DNA of 64,000 bases, taken from NCBI GenBank assembly GCA_963556495.2, contig OY747711.1, positions 39,373,914 through 39,437,913 on the forward strand. The letters run 5' to 3'. Positions 1-11,125 of this stretch are shown here, in pieces. Under the pieces are notes generated by a model. That model searched no databases, had not been told where the DNA came from, and saw only the letters and a list, made by a program, of their open reading frames with translations. Each line of letters starts with the position of its first letter. Positions within the stretch are counted from its first letter, which is position 1. The DNA is from Valencia hispanica. Its lineage: Eukaryota; Chordata; Actinopteri; Cyprinodontiformes; Valenciidae. The position numbers and the translations under genes are program-made.

Positions 1-466
1 TCTAATTTGGTCTCATCTGGCCACATGACATTCTACCAATACTCCTATGGATCATCCAGATGGTCTCTGGGATACTTTAGACGGGCCTAGACATACGCTG
101 GTTTAAATAGTGGGATATTCCAAGGGCATCAGGATTTTAATCTATGACGACATAGCGTGTTACTAATAGTAACCTTTGTTACTGTGGACCCAGCTCTCGT
201 CAGATCATTGACCAGATCCCCCGTATAGTTCAGGGCTGTTTCCTCACCGTTCTCAAGATCATTAATACCCCATGTGGCTAGTTCTTGCATAGAGCCCCAG
301 GTCAATGGAGATTCTCATTGATCTTTATTACATTTTCTAAAAAATGCTCCAACAGTTGATCTCTTCTCACCAAGCTGCTTGCCTTTTGTAGATTAGCTCA
401 TCTAAGTTTTGTGCACGTTTACAATATTCTCCCTGGTGTCCTTGGACAGCTCTATGGACTTGGCAT
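1..466 (-). pseudogene. Tc1-like transposase N-terminal half, broken
   Basis: Read on the minus strand from a start codon near 466, this stretch corresponds to the paired helix-turn-helix DNA-binding region of Tc1-like transposases, which bind the TIRs in the nucleus and catalyse cut-and-paste transposition. The start is damaged: one base is missing just after the ATG relative to the usual Met-Ala-Lys opening, and an in-frame stop follows within five codons. Downstream, the minus strand at about 1-60 still resembles the coding stretch that precedes the Trp-Ser-Asp-Glu catalytic block. The DDE catalytic residues themselves lie beyond the window. Family assignment rests on remembered nucleotide similarity; inactivity is seen directly. 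Confidence 0.7.
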
Positions 467-820
467 AGTGGAGGTGGGAGTCTGACTGTTTGAAGGTGTG
501 GACAGGTGTCTTTTTATACAGATAATGAGTTAATACAGGTCTCGAGTTGAGGATAGAAGAGCGTCTTAAAGAATTAACAGGTTTGTGAGGGCCAGCATTC
601 TTGCTTGTTTGTAGGTGTTATATACTTATTTTCTGTTCTATTATACAAATACATTCTTTAAAAATCATGCAATCTGATATCCTGGAATAATAAAAAACAA
701 TAACATTCTGTCTTTCCCGGTTGAAGTGAACCTATGATGAAAATTACAGACATCTCATCTTTTTAAGTGGGACAATTTGCACAAATCGGTGGCTGCCAAA
801 TACTTTTTTGCCCCACTGTA
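1..820 (-). mobile_element. Tc1/mariner-like DNA transposon, truncated by window edge
   Basis: The right end reads TACTTTTTTGCCCCACTGTA, which matches the TIR (CAGTGGGGCAAAAAAGTA) that I recall for a very common fish Tc1-like family. The TA target lies at 819-820. The subterminal stretch at 731-800 also matches the known family end from memory. The left end lies outside the window. The element is old: its reading frame is broken and it differs at many positions from the family consensus as I remember it. Confidence 0.85.
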
Positions 821-1115
821 TCTGTCAGGAGCTGGATTTATATCCATGTTGTTGAATATGGTGCTGATCAGATGATGTATGTGGAAATTAGAGACAAATG
901 TATTTCCATGGTGTGATATCAGGTTTCCCCATGCCGTCTTTCTAAACTTCTCAGTTCTGGAAACCAAGTTACACCAACTTATTTTCAGTCACTGGCCAAA
1001 GCTAGATGTTGATTAGGTAAAATGAGTCAAATATGAACCTTTCTAAGTAAAACATTACACTCCCTGCTCTCAAGGGGTAGGGCTTGGGAGACATGAGCAA
1101 ATGAGCCTATGAATG
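821..1115 (+). repeat. Dispersed repeat, copy 1
   Basis: This segment aligns, with many differences, to 4200-4510 in the same orientation. Shared blocks include GTGGAAATTAGA, TGTTGATTAGGT and AAGTAAAACATTAC in the same order. Its upstream half appears to be missing where the Tc1-like element ends. I do not recognise the family and see no coding frame. Confidence 0.6.
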
Positions 1116-1318
1116 TTTTGAGTGCTGGTATGTGATGGCATCCAGAACGTTTGGTACAGCTGTGACCTTGTGTGTGGAAATTGTTACATCTTCTACTTTA
1201 ATGGAAAGAAGAGGAGTTCATTCAAATACGTGTGTAAATGGCAGAAACTGGTGGCTTCGAACCAAAATTGATGACTTCCTGTGGGGTTTGGACCATGGCT
1301 CCAAGATACTTTTTTTGT

Positions 1319-4072
1319 ACACTGTAAAATTTTTCGTTGTGAATTTACAGTAAATTACTGGATAAGTTTTGCATGACTTTCACAGTAAGGAAGGAGTGTA
1401 TACTGTAACTTTACAGCTTCATTGACAAAGCAATTACTGGAATATTACAGTAAATTACTGGGGAATTGCAGCCTTTTGCTGTATATCATTACAACAAGGC
1501 CCTGTACTTTTACAGTGTGTGCTGTGAAAGTGATGTACAAGTTGACAATAATTTACTGTGAATTTACAATGTATACTGTGGAAGTCATTCTAAAATTGTC
1601 CAGTAATTTACAGTAAAAGTAATACAGATGAATCTTCCATTTACTGTTAATTTACAAGCATTGTACAACAAACAACTCTGAGGTAAAGTCAATGTTAGCC
1701 CGATGGCATATTTATTAACAAATGAATATTTTCCAATGTACAGCAGATGCCAAGAACTTAAAGAATTCAATAAATTCAACTTTTCTAGTCATAAAAGCCA
1801 TCTTAAAATGCAGGTAATGCAGAGAAAATGTGCAAACTTGTAATTTATCAACCTGTCTCACAATTTAACCATTCAACTAGCTGTGTCACAATAACAATAA
1901 TGGACAGGGTGGGAATGAGTTCTTCATTGCAAGATAAGAGAGGAAGGGAGACAGAAATGAAGGGATGTCGTAAAGGGCTCAGGCGCTCCTCTCAGTCTCA
2001 AACATTATAATGAGTCCACACGCAACAGCATTGTGTAAAAATCTTGTGGTGCAAAGTTGTCTTAAAAAAAGAACTAGGCTACTCAAAACTGAGCCTAACA
2101 ACTACTGCTGCAAAAAAAAACTATGATGCCCACTCAAAGTCAATAAGTTTCCTCAAAAGGGTGCTCACATGGGTTCATTGTTGCCCGCTTCTTGGTCTTT
2201 GAGTCTCTTTCAGGGTTGATGCCCAGGAAGCACCTGTTAATAAATAAATATAGTTTCAGTTTTAAATAGACTTACAGTATGTACTGCAGGCAGCATTTAT
2301 CAAGATGTTCACCTGTGCTTTTTCCCACACCAAACCCTAATAGATAGAATAGAATCCAAACTTGTTGGATCAGGTTTGCCTGAGGCAAAGTGGTCGATTT
2401 TCTACTATGAGAGGCCATATCAATGTGAGTCGCCACTGAAATGCGTCTCAAGACAATCATTGAGTTGGAAGTCTGTACTATAATGTGAATTACAAGTTTA
2501 AATGTGATCTTTATAAAATACCTTTAAATGAACTCCAGCGTTGACGATCCAGCAGCAGGATACTCAAGGTTGAAGACATAATAGCTGCTGAAGAAAGCAG
2601 CTACTCCGTGTAAAAAGAAAGGGTGTGGGCCCATCACAACATGTCCCTAAGCCATCCAGAGGGCTTCATCATGTTACCTGAAATGAACAGATACAACATT
2701 ATGAATGAGCACTTTGTGATCTGCTTCAGATACAAAGGACTATAAAAATGTAATTCTTATTATAATTATGTATTGTAGTCATGTAGATTTCTAAAATGAA
2801 AACAAAATAATGAGTTAGAAATGTTGATACTAGATAAAAGTAACATTACCTTGAATGATCAAGCAGGTGGTGCTGGGGAGTTCTGCAGTATTGACATCTG
2901 CAGCAGTGGCACATGGCTGTAGTAACACACAATAGCATGGATTTAGGATAAGGTAGTAAATCATACAAAGTAAATGTTGATAATGTAATCACTCATTTTG
3001 CATTTTTAATATTTGAATTAAAAAAATCTTACATCAACTTCAAGCATCAAACTCTCTTTATTGACTTACCCCCAAAAGCAGTCTCTATATGGTCCTAAAA
3101 CAGTCAAATTCCTTCTTTTTTATATATAATCCTCGTAAAATACATCTTTGGGTTCGTAGACCAACTTATTTCCCACATACAGCAAAGCTTTTACCCGCTA
3201 AATCACTCTGTGCTTTTATTTGGAAAGTGTGGCGGAAGTTTTATTTTTGTAACTCTCCGCCTGTATTCCTCTTTAAGCGGTTTCCCCGTGGCTTTGCTTT
3301 GATGAGATTTGATGAGATCACCGCTGGAAAAATAGTTTTAATGGGCCGTTTGAATCACTAAGTTATTGAAGTTATACAGCTAACGGTTAGATCAGCTAAT
3401 CTATGAAAACATCGACTAATTACAAAATGTGCTCACATAAATAGTAATGTTTGTCCCATCATTTGTTTTACAAACTTTAAAAACACTGGATTTGTCTAAA
3501 CAGTAATAATGACATGAACAATTTTAGCGTAACTCACATCATTACTATCATTACTACTATTAGCTGTAAGAGAACTTTCAACAATTTCGGGCACTTGCTA
3601 ACAAAATATGAACTGTGTCATGCGATAAACGTTCATTTGAAAGTAAATATTATTATCATATTCAAATAACATGGATGTAAGTGCTGCAAAAATGCATGAT
3701 GCTCACCTTCTCCATTCAGCCCAGAAGAGAAGAGGGAAATGGCGCCTTCAGTTCAAAACAGTAGTTGGTTATGTCATGTGACTTCCCAGGGCATATTTCA
3801 ATACAGTATTTTACTGTAATAATACTGTTTAATGCTGTGAAAGTCTTGCGTTTTTTTACTGTGTTCCTGTGATATTACAGACCTTGTGATATAACAGCAG
3901 GTTTTAGATTGCAGGATTTTACTGTAAAATAACTGTAAAATGCTGGCAAATCCAAGGATACTGTAGTTTTTACAGGTATTCATTGTGACATTACAGGGAA
4001 ACTTAATTACAACAATTTACTGTAAAATAATACAGTTAATTATTGTGAAATGCTGGTCATTTCTAACAGTGT
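1319..4072 (-). mobile_element. TIR DNA transposon (about 2.75 kb) with captured gene exons
   Basis: The ends are ACACTGTAAAA (1319) and ACAGTGT (4072), a short terminal inverted repeat. Both subterminal regions (about 1319-1650 and 3790-4072) are packed with inverted and direct copies of TTTACAGTAAATTACTGG-like motifs, typical of teleost TIR elements. No clear target duplication is visible, so the superfamily is unresolved. The middle contains spliced exon remnants on the minus strand (separate entry) and, around 3090-3360, a more GC-rich stretch that could have been their promoter or leader. I find no transposase, so the element was probably non-autonomous. Confidence 0.65.
2121..2916 (-). 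pseudogene. Three 3' exons of a captured cellular-type gene, broken (SAMD3-like family suspected)
   Basis: Three exon-like blocks with matching splice sites lie on the minus strand: 2916-2850, 2677-2522 and 2233-2121. Acceptors read CTACAG, TTTCAG and TAACAG; the two donors read GTAATG and GTATTT. In the frames that fit each other they give a Leu-Ile-Ile-Gln-Gly exon end, then VMGPHPFFLHGVAAFF and YYVFNLEYP, then CFLGINPERDSK and finally LLRKLIDFEW before a TAG stop. From memory these resemble the C-terminal region of uncharacterised teleost proteins often labelled sterile alpha motif domain-containing 3-like. That name is a recollection, not a search result. The copy is dead: the middle exon has a frameshift and a TAA where Gln is expected, and the last exon lacks two bases. 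It lies inside the TIR element, so it was probably captured and moved with it. Confidence 0.6.
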
Positions 4073-4089
4073 AGGTCATGAGATACTAC

Positions 4090-4510
4090 ATAGGCGTGCC
4101 GTATTTCATAATCCTTGAATACAGTATGGCTTGGGGCTGATTTGTTTGTGTTTTAATGCTTCTACGAGGCACTGTAGATAAATTAGGCCACACCCACCAA
4201 ATATTTGCATGTATATCTTTTAGGGGTTGGACTAATATACATCCTATGTAACTGTTGCAGACTAAATAATTTTGGTGGAAATTAGAACCAAACGTATGGT
4301 CATAGCATGACACGGACTTCACCATGCTGCCACAGTCCCACCCTCTTTTGTAGCCTCTCGGTACTGGACAACAAGTTATCCCAACTTGTCTGTCACTGGA
4401 CAAGGTTTGGTGTTGATTAGGTCAAGGGTGTAACATATTGACCTTTCAAAGTAAAACATTACCCTTCCTGTTCTCAGGGGTGGGGTGTGGGGCTTAAGTG
4501 ATGTAAGCTT
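4090..4510 (+). repeat. Dispersed repeat, copy 2
   Basis: This is the longer partner of the segment at 821-1115, in the same orientation about 3.4 kb away. It contains the shared blocks TGTTGATTAGGT and AAGTAAAACATTAC. No open frame of note. It may be a dispersed repeat family or the trace of an old local duplication. Confidence 0.55.
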
Positions 4511-5224
4511 TTGTCAATTGGGCTATGTCAAGGACCTGATGAAAATTCACCACAGCCAGTTTAATGTCTCTGTGAAACAAAAAAGGACAAATACAAAAGA
4601 CACACACGATTATTTACACATTGTTTCTTCAGACGGCTTGCATGGCATGCTTTCTGTATGTATTTGCTGGGAAATCTTCTCCACAAGACAACCTTTCCTT
4701 AAGGTAGAAAAGCTTTTATTCCATTGTCATAAGCTTTTTGTTTACAGACGATTAGGACTTAGTCTCAGGAGGGTTTCCTGGTGATTCCAATTTATGATAC
4801 CATGCTTTGTTAACCAATTTTACTAACACTGAAATATTGGGCGTTTAGATTAATTAAGGTGTCATTGTGGCAGTGGAACAGAAATTCTTTCCGTTCTTGT
4901 CAAGGCTGAACGTCTTACCGAGAAAAGCGACCTCTTGATTTAGATTAAAGCTTTTTGTATTGGATAATCTGATCAGAGGAGAATGTGGAGTTTTTTCAGT
5001 TTTTATCCTCAAATTGTGTATTACAATCAGCAGGAGGCAGGAGATAGCTGTTGCTGTGCATGTAAAAAAACACACCTTTATTACACACTTAGGTCAAAAT
5101 TTACAATCTAACCACAGTTTCCAGCCCAATCTTCACAAATCTTACTCTGTTATGGCTCATTGGGTTCCTCATAGGCGATTAACATATCTCACAGAAGTGC
5201 ATAAAAAGGTCCAGAGTGCATTGA
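4511..5224. other. No recognised feature
   Basis: AT-rich sequence with only short chance frames. I see no repeat family or exon here. Confidence 0.5.
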
Positions 5225-5655
5225 TAAAATGTGTTTATTCAATCCAATTTAATTCCAAAAATACTTTATTATTCCAAAAGGAAATTTAAATGTTGATACT
5301 CATACAATCCAGTTTTTTTCATAGCGTTGTTGTAGATATTGATTGGTCTGGAAAGGAAAGATCTCCTGTAGCACCGAGTATAACAGTGGTTCTGAAGATG
5401 CCTCTGATCAAAAAACACTGTTGTATGACTCTAACGAAGAGGATGGTCAGGGTTGTCCGTAATGTTCTTCATGCTGCTACCCCAACAGCCAATGGCAGAA
5501 GAGATTGCATTATTCTCAAAAGACTTACAGAAAATGTGCTGTTTTTAGCTGCAAACACTAAAGGACATCAGTGTCCTTAAACAAACGGCCTCCTCAGTCC
5601 CTTTCTGTGTATGACCTTGCTGTTGCATCTCCAGACATGGTGCTGGTGAACACTA
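5225..5655 (-). pseudogene. LINE 3' end fragment (RT C-terminal region)
   Basis: On the minus strand this stretch encodes, with frameshifts, the C-terminal end of a LINE ORF2: a block resembling FENNAISSAIGCWGSS, then a His-Pro-Leu segment and a basic tail with Arg-Arg-Ser-Phe. It finishes in an AATAAAGTATTTTTGGAAT-type 3' end that is common in fish LINEs. Only the region after the reverse transcriptase palm is present, so it is a 5'-truncated insertion, the usual outcome of target-primed reverse transcription. It abuts a second LINE 3' end at 5657. I cannot fix the clade: the C-terminal style resembles that of the fragment at 16480 (CR1/L2/Rex1 type). Confidence 0.65.
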
Positions 5656-5656
5656 A

Positions 5657-6897
5657 AATGTTTATAGACAGACAGACCTTTATTGTCACATACACTGTCA
5701 GGACATAGAAATACAAACAATGTGGACAAATGCACAGAAATGAGCAAACATATGCAAGTGGTGAAGAGCAGAATTAGTGTTTTGAACTGTTGAGAGCAGC
5801 AACGGCAGAAAGGAAATAGTTTTTTCTAAAGCGTGCCCGCTTCCACCTTAGAGTCCTGTGTCTGAGGGCAAGAGGCAGAAGTAGCAATAGAGGGGGTGGT
5901 CTTGGTCTCTGCTGACGGTCCGGGCCATGCGTGTGATGGCTTTATTATTTAGGTGGGAAATGTCTGTGATGGGCATGCTGATGATTTTGGATGCGGTGTT
6001 GGTGACCTTAGTGAGTTTTTTTCTGTTGGTGATGGAAAGCATGTTAAAGTAACAGGGGGAGAAATAGAGAAGGATGGGTTGGATAATGCGTGTGTATAGC
6101 TGTAAGAGAAGTTTCAGAGTGACAGAGAAGGCACGGAGTTTGCGGAGGATGTAGAGTTTCTGCTGGGAACGTTTATGAATATTAATAACATGTTCAAAGA
6201 TAAGTTTACTGTCCAGTGTGAGTCCAAGATATTTGAAGTGATTGACACATTCAACTGGTTTGTTGTGTATGATAATTGGTGCCAGATCCCAGGTGTGTGA
6301 ATGAGTAACTCCTTGGTCTTGTCCACATTCAGCTCCACGAAGTTGTCAGAGCACCACTTAGTAAAGTGGTTGACAGACTAGTGGTAGGCAGTTATGACGT
6401 TCTTGTCCTTAAGACCTGCTAGAATGGCAGTGTCGTCTGAGTATTTCAAATATGTGACGGGTGAGGGGCTGGTGCAATCATTGGTGTAGAGAGTGTACAT
6501 CAAGGGCCTGAGTACACACCCCTGGGGGGTGCCAGTATTGGTGATTATGGTGGATGATGTGACTGAACCAATTCTGACAGCCTATGGTCTGTTGCTGAGG
6601 AAGTCGTGGATTCAGTGAATGAGTAGTGGAGACAGATTGAGCGTTTGGAGCTTCCATTGAAGCTGAGCTAAAATCGATGAAAAGGATGGATGTGAAAGTG
6701 GCAGGTGGCTCAAGAGTTTGCAGAAGGGAGAGGAGGAGACATGCCACAGCCTCCTCCTCATTTCCCCGCTTGGCCCTGTAGGCAAATTGATACCGGTCCA
6801 GCAGAGGTCTAACAGAGGTCAGAGTGGTCAATGGTATCAAAGCGAGTGAAGAAGGAGATGGTAGCTGGACACCAAAATTGGGATGCCACACTCTCAC
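5657..6897 (-). pseudogene. LINE ORF2 fragment: reverse transcriptase palm to 3' UTR (CR1/L2/Rex1 type)
   Basis: A 5'-truncated non-LTR retrotransposon lies on the minus strand. Visible reverse transcriptase blocks in order are YQFAYRAKRG, then LFIDFSSA (motif A, catalytic Asp), then a Pro-rich PGVC-type block (motif B), and YSDD at 6443-6432 (motif C, normally YADD). Further on are LNVDKTKELLIH and a thumb region with KRSQQKLYILRKL-like sequence read across frames. The 3' end carries an AATAAAG signal followed by a short GTCT repeat near 5660-5690, as expected for self-primed insertion. Several frameshifts and stops break the frame. It would have copied LINE RNA into chromosomal nicks. The 5' limit near 6897 is a minimum; sequence up to about 7080 might belong. 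Confidence 0.8.
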
Positions 6898-8154
6898 GGA
6901 TGGACCTTGTGGCAGGTATATCCTGTTTGTAACAGATTTTATACGGACACTGGCACCAGCTGTCTGATTTTTTTAAAATGGGTTTTGCAAAACTTGAGGT
7001 ATGAGATTGAGCAGAAAGGTTGCGCTGCTTGGCTTCAGCTCTCTAGAAATGTAGGTGAAACGCGTTCTAAAGTGAGTTGTTAGCAAGTTGGACAGCTTTC
7101 TTTTTTGTGATTTTTGCTAATGTCCAAGTTTATTATTACCAAGACATACAGAGCTGATAATAAATGATCATTCATTGAATTTCGGATTCAAAGTTAACAT
7201 TGTCACACATTAAGAAATTATTAACCTAGAAATCCGGTTTTGTTTTATAAAATATTTGACTTAAAAACAGTTATATCAAGCTTGAGAATCTGTTTTGTGC
7301 TATTTCAAAAAGCCAGAAAGCTTTGAAATAATTCCCAGGTAATATTCAGTGTAAAAAATGAGTGTTCAAATTTTGAATAAGAATACTGTGTTTCAACATG
7401 CTTGAGATTACAATAGAATGCATGAAGTTGGAAATCATGTCAGTCATCAAATAATTATCATTGATAGGATTGTTAAACCAATTAATGATAAAATTAGATA
7501 CTATTAGTGAAATTACTGATATATCAGAAGGGTTGAATGTCTAGAAGGGGAAGACAAAGGTAATCAGGAACCTTTCTAGGACAGCTGTTATTAATAAATA
7601 TTAGCCTATTTTAAAAGATTATGTAGCCTAAACATGGTAGTATCATCATTCTAGCAAAAACATAATGTCAGCAGCTCACTGTAGGGATGCACACAAAGGC
7701 ATAAGTACCAATATATTTTTGGAAGGTGAGCACACTACAACAAACCTTGTGCTCAAACCGTCCATTTTTGTGTAGGACCATAGGTTTTGATTATATTAAC
7801 TTGTCCATATGCTATTCATAATTGTATGGATGCATAGTCCTGGGTTAAAATGTGATTACTAATTAATTGTGTGCGTTTGTTACCTTTTTCACACTGCTTC
7901 TCTGTGGTAATTCACTGGGGCAGAATCCGTGACTCTGGATACAGTATATCTAAGGTGGATTAGTATCTGACAGAGAATCTCATTATTATTTTACTCTCTT
8001 GGACTTTACCTTAACTGCTTTCAGGGGAGGATGATTTAAATTTGCATTTTAACATTTTAAGTTGGCATATGCATTGTTCCATGGGGATTTAAAAGAAAGG
8101 AGCTGAATAATTTAAAAAGTTAACTTACAGGAAGTACAACTAAATATATGTTCA
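6898..8154. other. No recognised feature
   Basis: AT-rich sequence with scattered stops on both strands. I see nothing I can support apart from a possible extension of the LINE to about 7080. Confidence 0.5.
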
Positions 8155-8590
8155 CTCAATGATCATTTCATTAGGTACATTTTGCTAGTACCAGCTTTGA
8201 CTGCCTTCAGAACTGACTTGATCTATCACGGCATAAATTCAACAAGGTGTTCCTCAGAGAAGCGACTTTGGTCAATATTGATTCTATAGCAAGCACACAG
8301 CAGCTGCAGATTTGCTGGCTCTACATCCATGATGCAAATTGGGATTTGCACCACATTCCAACTCCATTGAATTGAGATCTGGTGTCCATCGAAGGCTATT
8401 GTGGTACACTAACCTATTTATTAAATTCAAGAAAATAGTTTGAAATGATATAAAGTCTGTGACATGGTTTATTATCCTGCTAGAAGTAGCCATTAGACAA
8501 AAGAATATACTGTGATCAAAGAGAGATGGAGAAGTAAAGCGACAACACTCAGGTCAGCTGTGACTGATAAATGATGTCCACCTTTTTTAT
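8155..8590 (-). mobile_element. DNA transposon fragment (CACTGGCCACTTTATTAGGTACA-type family), left part
   Basis: The stretch around 8165-8190 (TTTCATTAGGTACATTTTGC) matches the end of a very abundant teleost DNA transposon whose ends read roughly GGCCACTTTATTAGGTACAC. Following blocks such as CTGCCTTCAGAACTG, GCAGCTGCAGATTTG and CATCCATGATGC are in family order. A piece is missing after 8390, and the family resumes at about 8460 (GTGACATGGTTTATTATCCT) before fading near 8590. The transposase frame is lost. A second, internally deleted copy sits at 62668-63290. Confidence 0.75.
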
Positions 8591-9017
8591 TAATATCATA
8601 TCATCACTCTGTAGCACATAATTACTGTATATTTCCTCTTTCACTTACCCTTATTGCATAATGTAAAAATTGTTTTTTAAGAAGCAACAGTACCCTCTAA
8701 ACATGACATTCCCTAATTGGGAAATTTGACCAGTTTTTATTAGAGACACTGTTCAGTGTTTTATGGGTAATTTCCACTCTCCGGTTTTGCATAGTTTATG
8801 CATCTTAAACTCCATGTCTCAAGGGTCGGTTTTCTGCAGCTTTTAGATTCTTCTCTGCTGTAACACACCTAAAAAATAAAAAATGCCATCAGCAGAACTT
8901 GGTAGAAATTGACTGCATGCTATGGACGTAATTTAGCCATTTAAATCTGGTGAATATGGGAGATTTTTAAGCTATAGCTACTAGTACCAATTTTAGCTGA
9001 TTCCAATTTTTTATTAA

Positions 9018-9488
9018 AGGAGTCATAACCTAGTATTACCTTGGATACCCACGCTCTATTATAGTCTTTCAGGCCCTTCTAAAAAAGAAAAGTTGAAAAA
9101 AAGTGAAAAAAATAAACACAGAGCTCCTCTGACCCTTATTTCTAAAGGCATTATTGCCATATCTACTACTCCCGCTAGCATACAATAGCCACATTAGCAG
9201 TTAGCTGCTGTTTGTTACAATGTTTCTGGAAAAAGGGGCAATTCCAACTTCCTGCAGTATAGGTAGGTCTGCAGTGTCTAAATATGGTATATCCTGCGCC
9301 GACCTGACGTCAAGTCAGCCAGAAATTAAAACCACGTATTTGAGTGCACGTGCATGTGGGCTGGTTGGCGAACCCAGGGGTAAACAAACGCTTCACTTTT
9401 AAATATCGGCTTTCCGGCCAGTGTATTATCGTTAGGCAATCATAACATACATTTTTTTCTTTTTTCTTCATTACAGGTCATGACTCCT
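9018..9488. mobile_element. TTAA-flanked MITE, 471 bp
   Basis: The terminal inverted repeats are AGGAGTCATAACCT (9018) and AGGTCATGACTCCT (9488). They are flanked on both sides by TTAA (9014-9017 and 9489-9492). A TTAA target duplication is typical of the piggyBac and Kolobok superfamilies. There is no transposase, so it is a non-autonomous element. The interior has CpG-richer patches around 9290-9380. Confidence 0.75.
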
Positions 9489-9492
9489 TTAA

Positions 9493-10885
9493 CATGTCTA
9501 ATTAAGAGCTTTTAAAAAAACGTATTTCTAGCATTCCTGCAGTGAGCATTCTTAATTTGCTACGTTAATATATCATTTTAAACCATCTTTAGTATCCAAG
9601 AGTACTAATTACCAGTTTGCGTTAAAAACTGCAAAGTTGGGTCTCGAGGCCTTCTCAAAATAAAATATTTTTTACATTTGTTATTTAAATGAAGTAGACT
9701 GTTTTTATCCTTACAGTATTCATTTTGGTATGTTGCTTGGCAGACAAAGACCATCAGCCCTGTGGTTGGTTTGCCTTCTACAAAATCCTCAACCTTGCAA
9801 TACTAAATCTATGAGTTGTCTGTCAGTAAAGACAGTAAAACCAATCAATATTACCATTCCTCCAAATGGTTTCATAACCATAATGTTTATGACAACTTTC
9901 GATCTTCAGTCGGAGTCATCCAAGCTCAAGCCCAAGTTTTCTTACATTTTTATTGTTTATTTATAGATATATCAGATACATTTCTTAGTAATTTTAAAAT
10001 TGATTAAATATCCACATCTCCAAATGTGTTTGAAAAACCTGCAGGCTGTTGAGGGGGGGGGGCCCTAATTTTTTCATACAAGTGTAAAACTGCACCTTTT
10101 TATGCTTTCCTTCCATCTGGTCTCTTTTTCAATGACACATTAACAATTTCCCTCTTATGAATAATTCTATTATAAAGTCATTCCTAGCCTTTCTGTTTCT
10201 TGTATATGTTTTGTGTGGTTTCAAACCTCTGTTTTTGCATAATGCCTTTCCCGCAGTGTAAAGCTCATTTGATTGTTCTACCTACAATGGTGTTTGTGGT
10301 CCATTTCCCCAAAACTGTTCTGTCATCTGTGAAACCACAAGCAGTTTGTCAAGGTGAAGTGTTCACGGATGTTTTAGAAACTAGTAAATCACGGTGTTGT
10401 TCGTACACAGCACACACTGAAATGACACACTTACATTTGCACAAATGCACAATGTTTTTACTTTTTTGCTGTTAACTTGTACTCTGGCAGCTATCAAATG
10501 GAAAGCGTGTATAGCTCAGTGAATACACACATGTATATAGAGACCACTTTAATCTATCAGCTGACTCTGACAGACCTATTTCCTTTGAGACGGAGATTCT
10601 GATGGTTTAGGGAAATTCAAAAGCAGCCTCAATTTGTCTCGTCCAGGCTGGTCTGCAGTCTGCCTTAATAACTATTTCACCATATCACACCTCTCCTGGG
10701 GCTTAAGGTTGCAACATATTCTCTCCTTTTTAACTTTAGCATTTCATATTATTCTACCCTGACATTTATATGTTCACATTAAGAAATCAGAGTCATAAAG
10801 GTATGATTGCTACTTGGATACAGTGCACTGAGGCTGCAGGTTTAATGGTAGGCTGCCCCCAAGCATAGTGAACACCAGCTTATGT
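9493..10885. other. No recognised feature
   Basis: AT-rich sequence with a short poly-G run near 10055. The small frames at 9730-9966 and 10200-10475 show no family signature, so I do not call them genes. Confidence 0.5.
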
Positions 10886-11125
10886 GTATAACGATCCATC
10901 CATCCAATGCTGTATCTATATCCGCCAATCCTATGCAGTGTTGCAGGTGGCTGGTGCCTATCTCCAGCAGTCATTGGGCAAATGGTGGCGTAAACCCTGG
11001 ACAGGTTGTCAGTCCTTCGCAGGGCAACAGAGACATACAGGACAAACAACCATGCACACACACACTCTTACATAAGAGCAATTTAGAGAACTGATATTAG
11101 CCTAACAGTCATGTTTTTGGACTTT
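10886..11125 (-). repeat. Dispersed teleost repeat with (GGAT)n end, minus orientation
   Basis: Blocks CCATCCATCC, CTGGACAGGTTGTCAGTCC, GGGCAACAGAGACATACAGG and CCTAACAGTCATGTTTTTGG occur in the fixed order of a highly abundant fish repeat whose 3' end is a GGATGGATGG tract. Other copies in this window are at 34897-35217, 38230-38370 and 50095-50260. No coding capacity. Confidence 0.8.
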
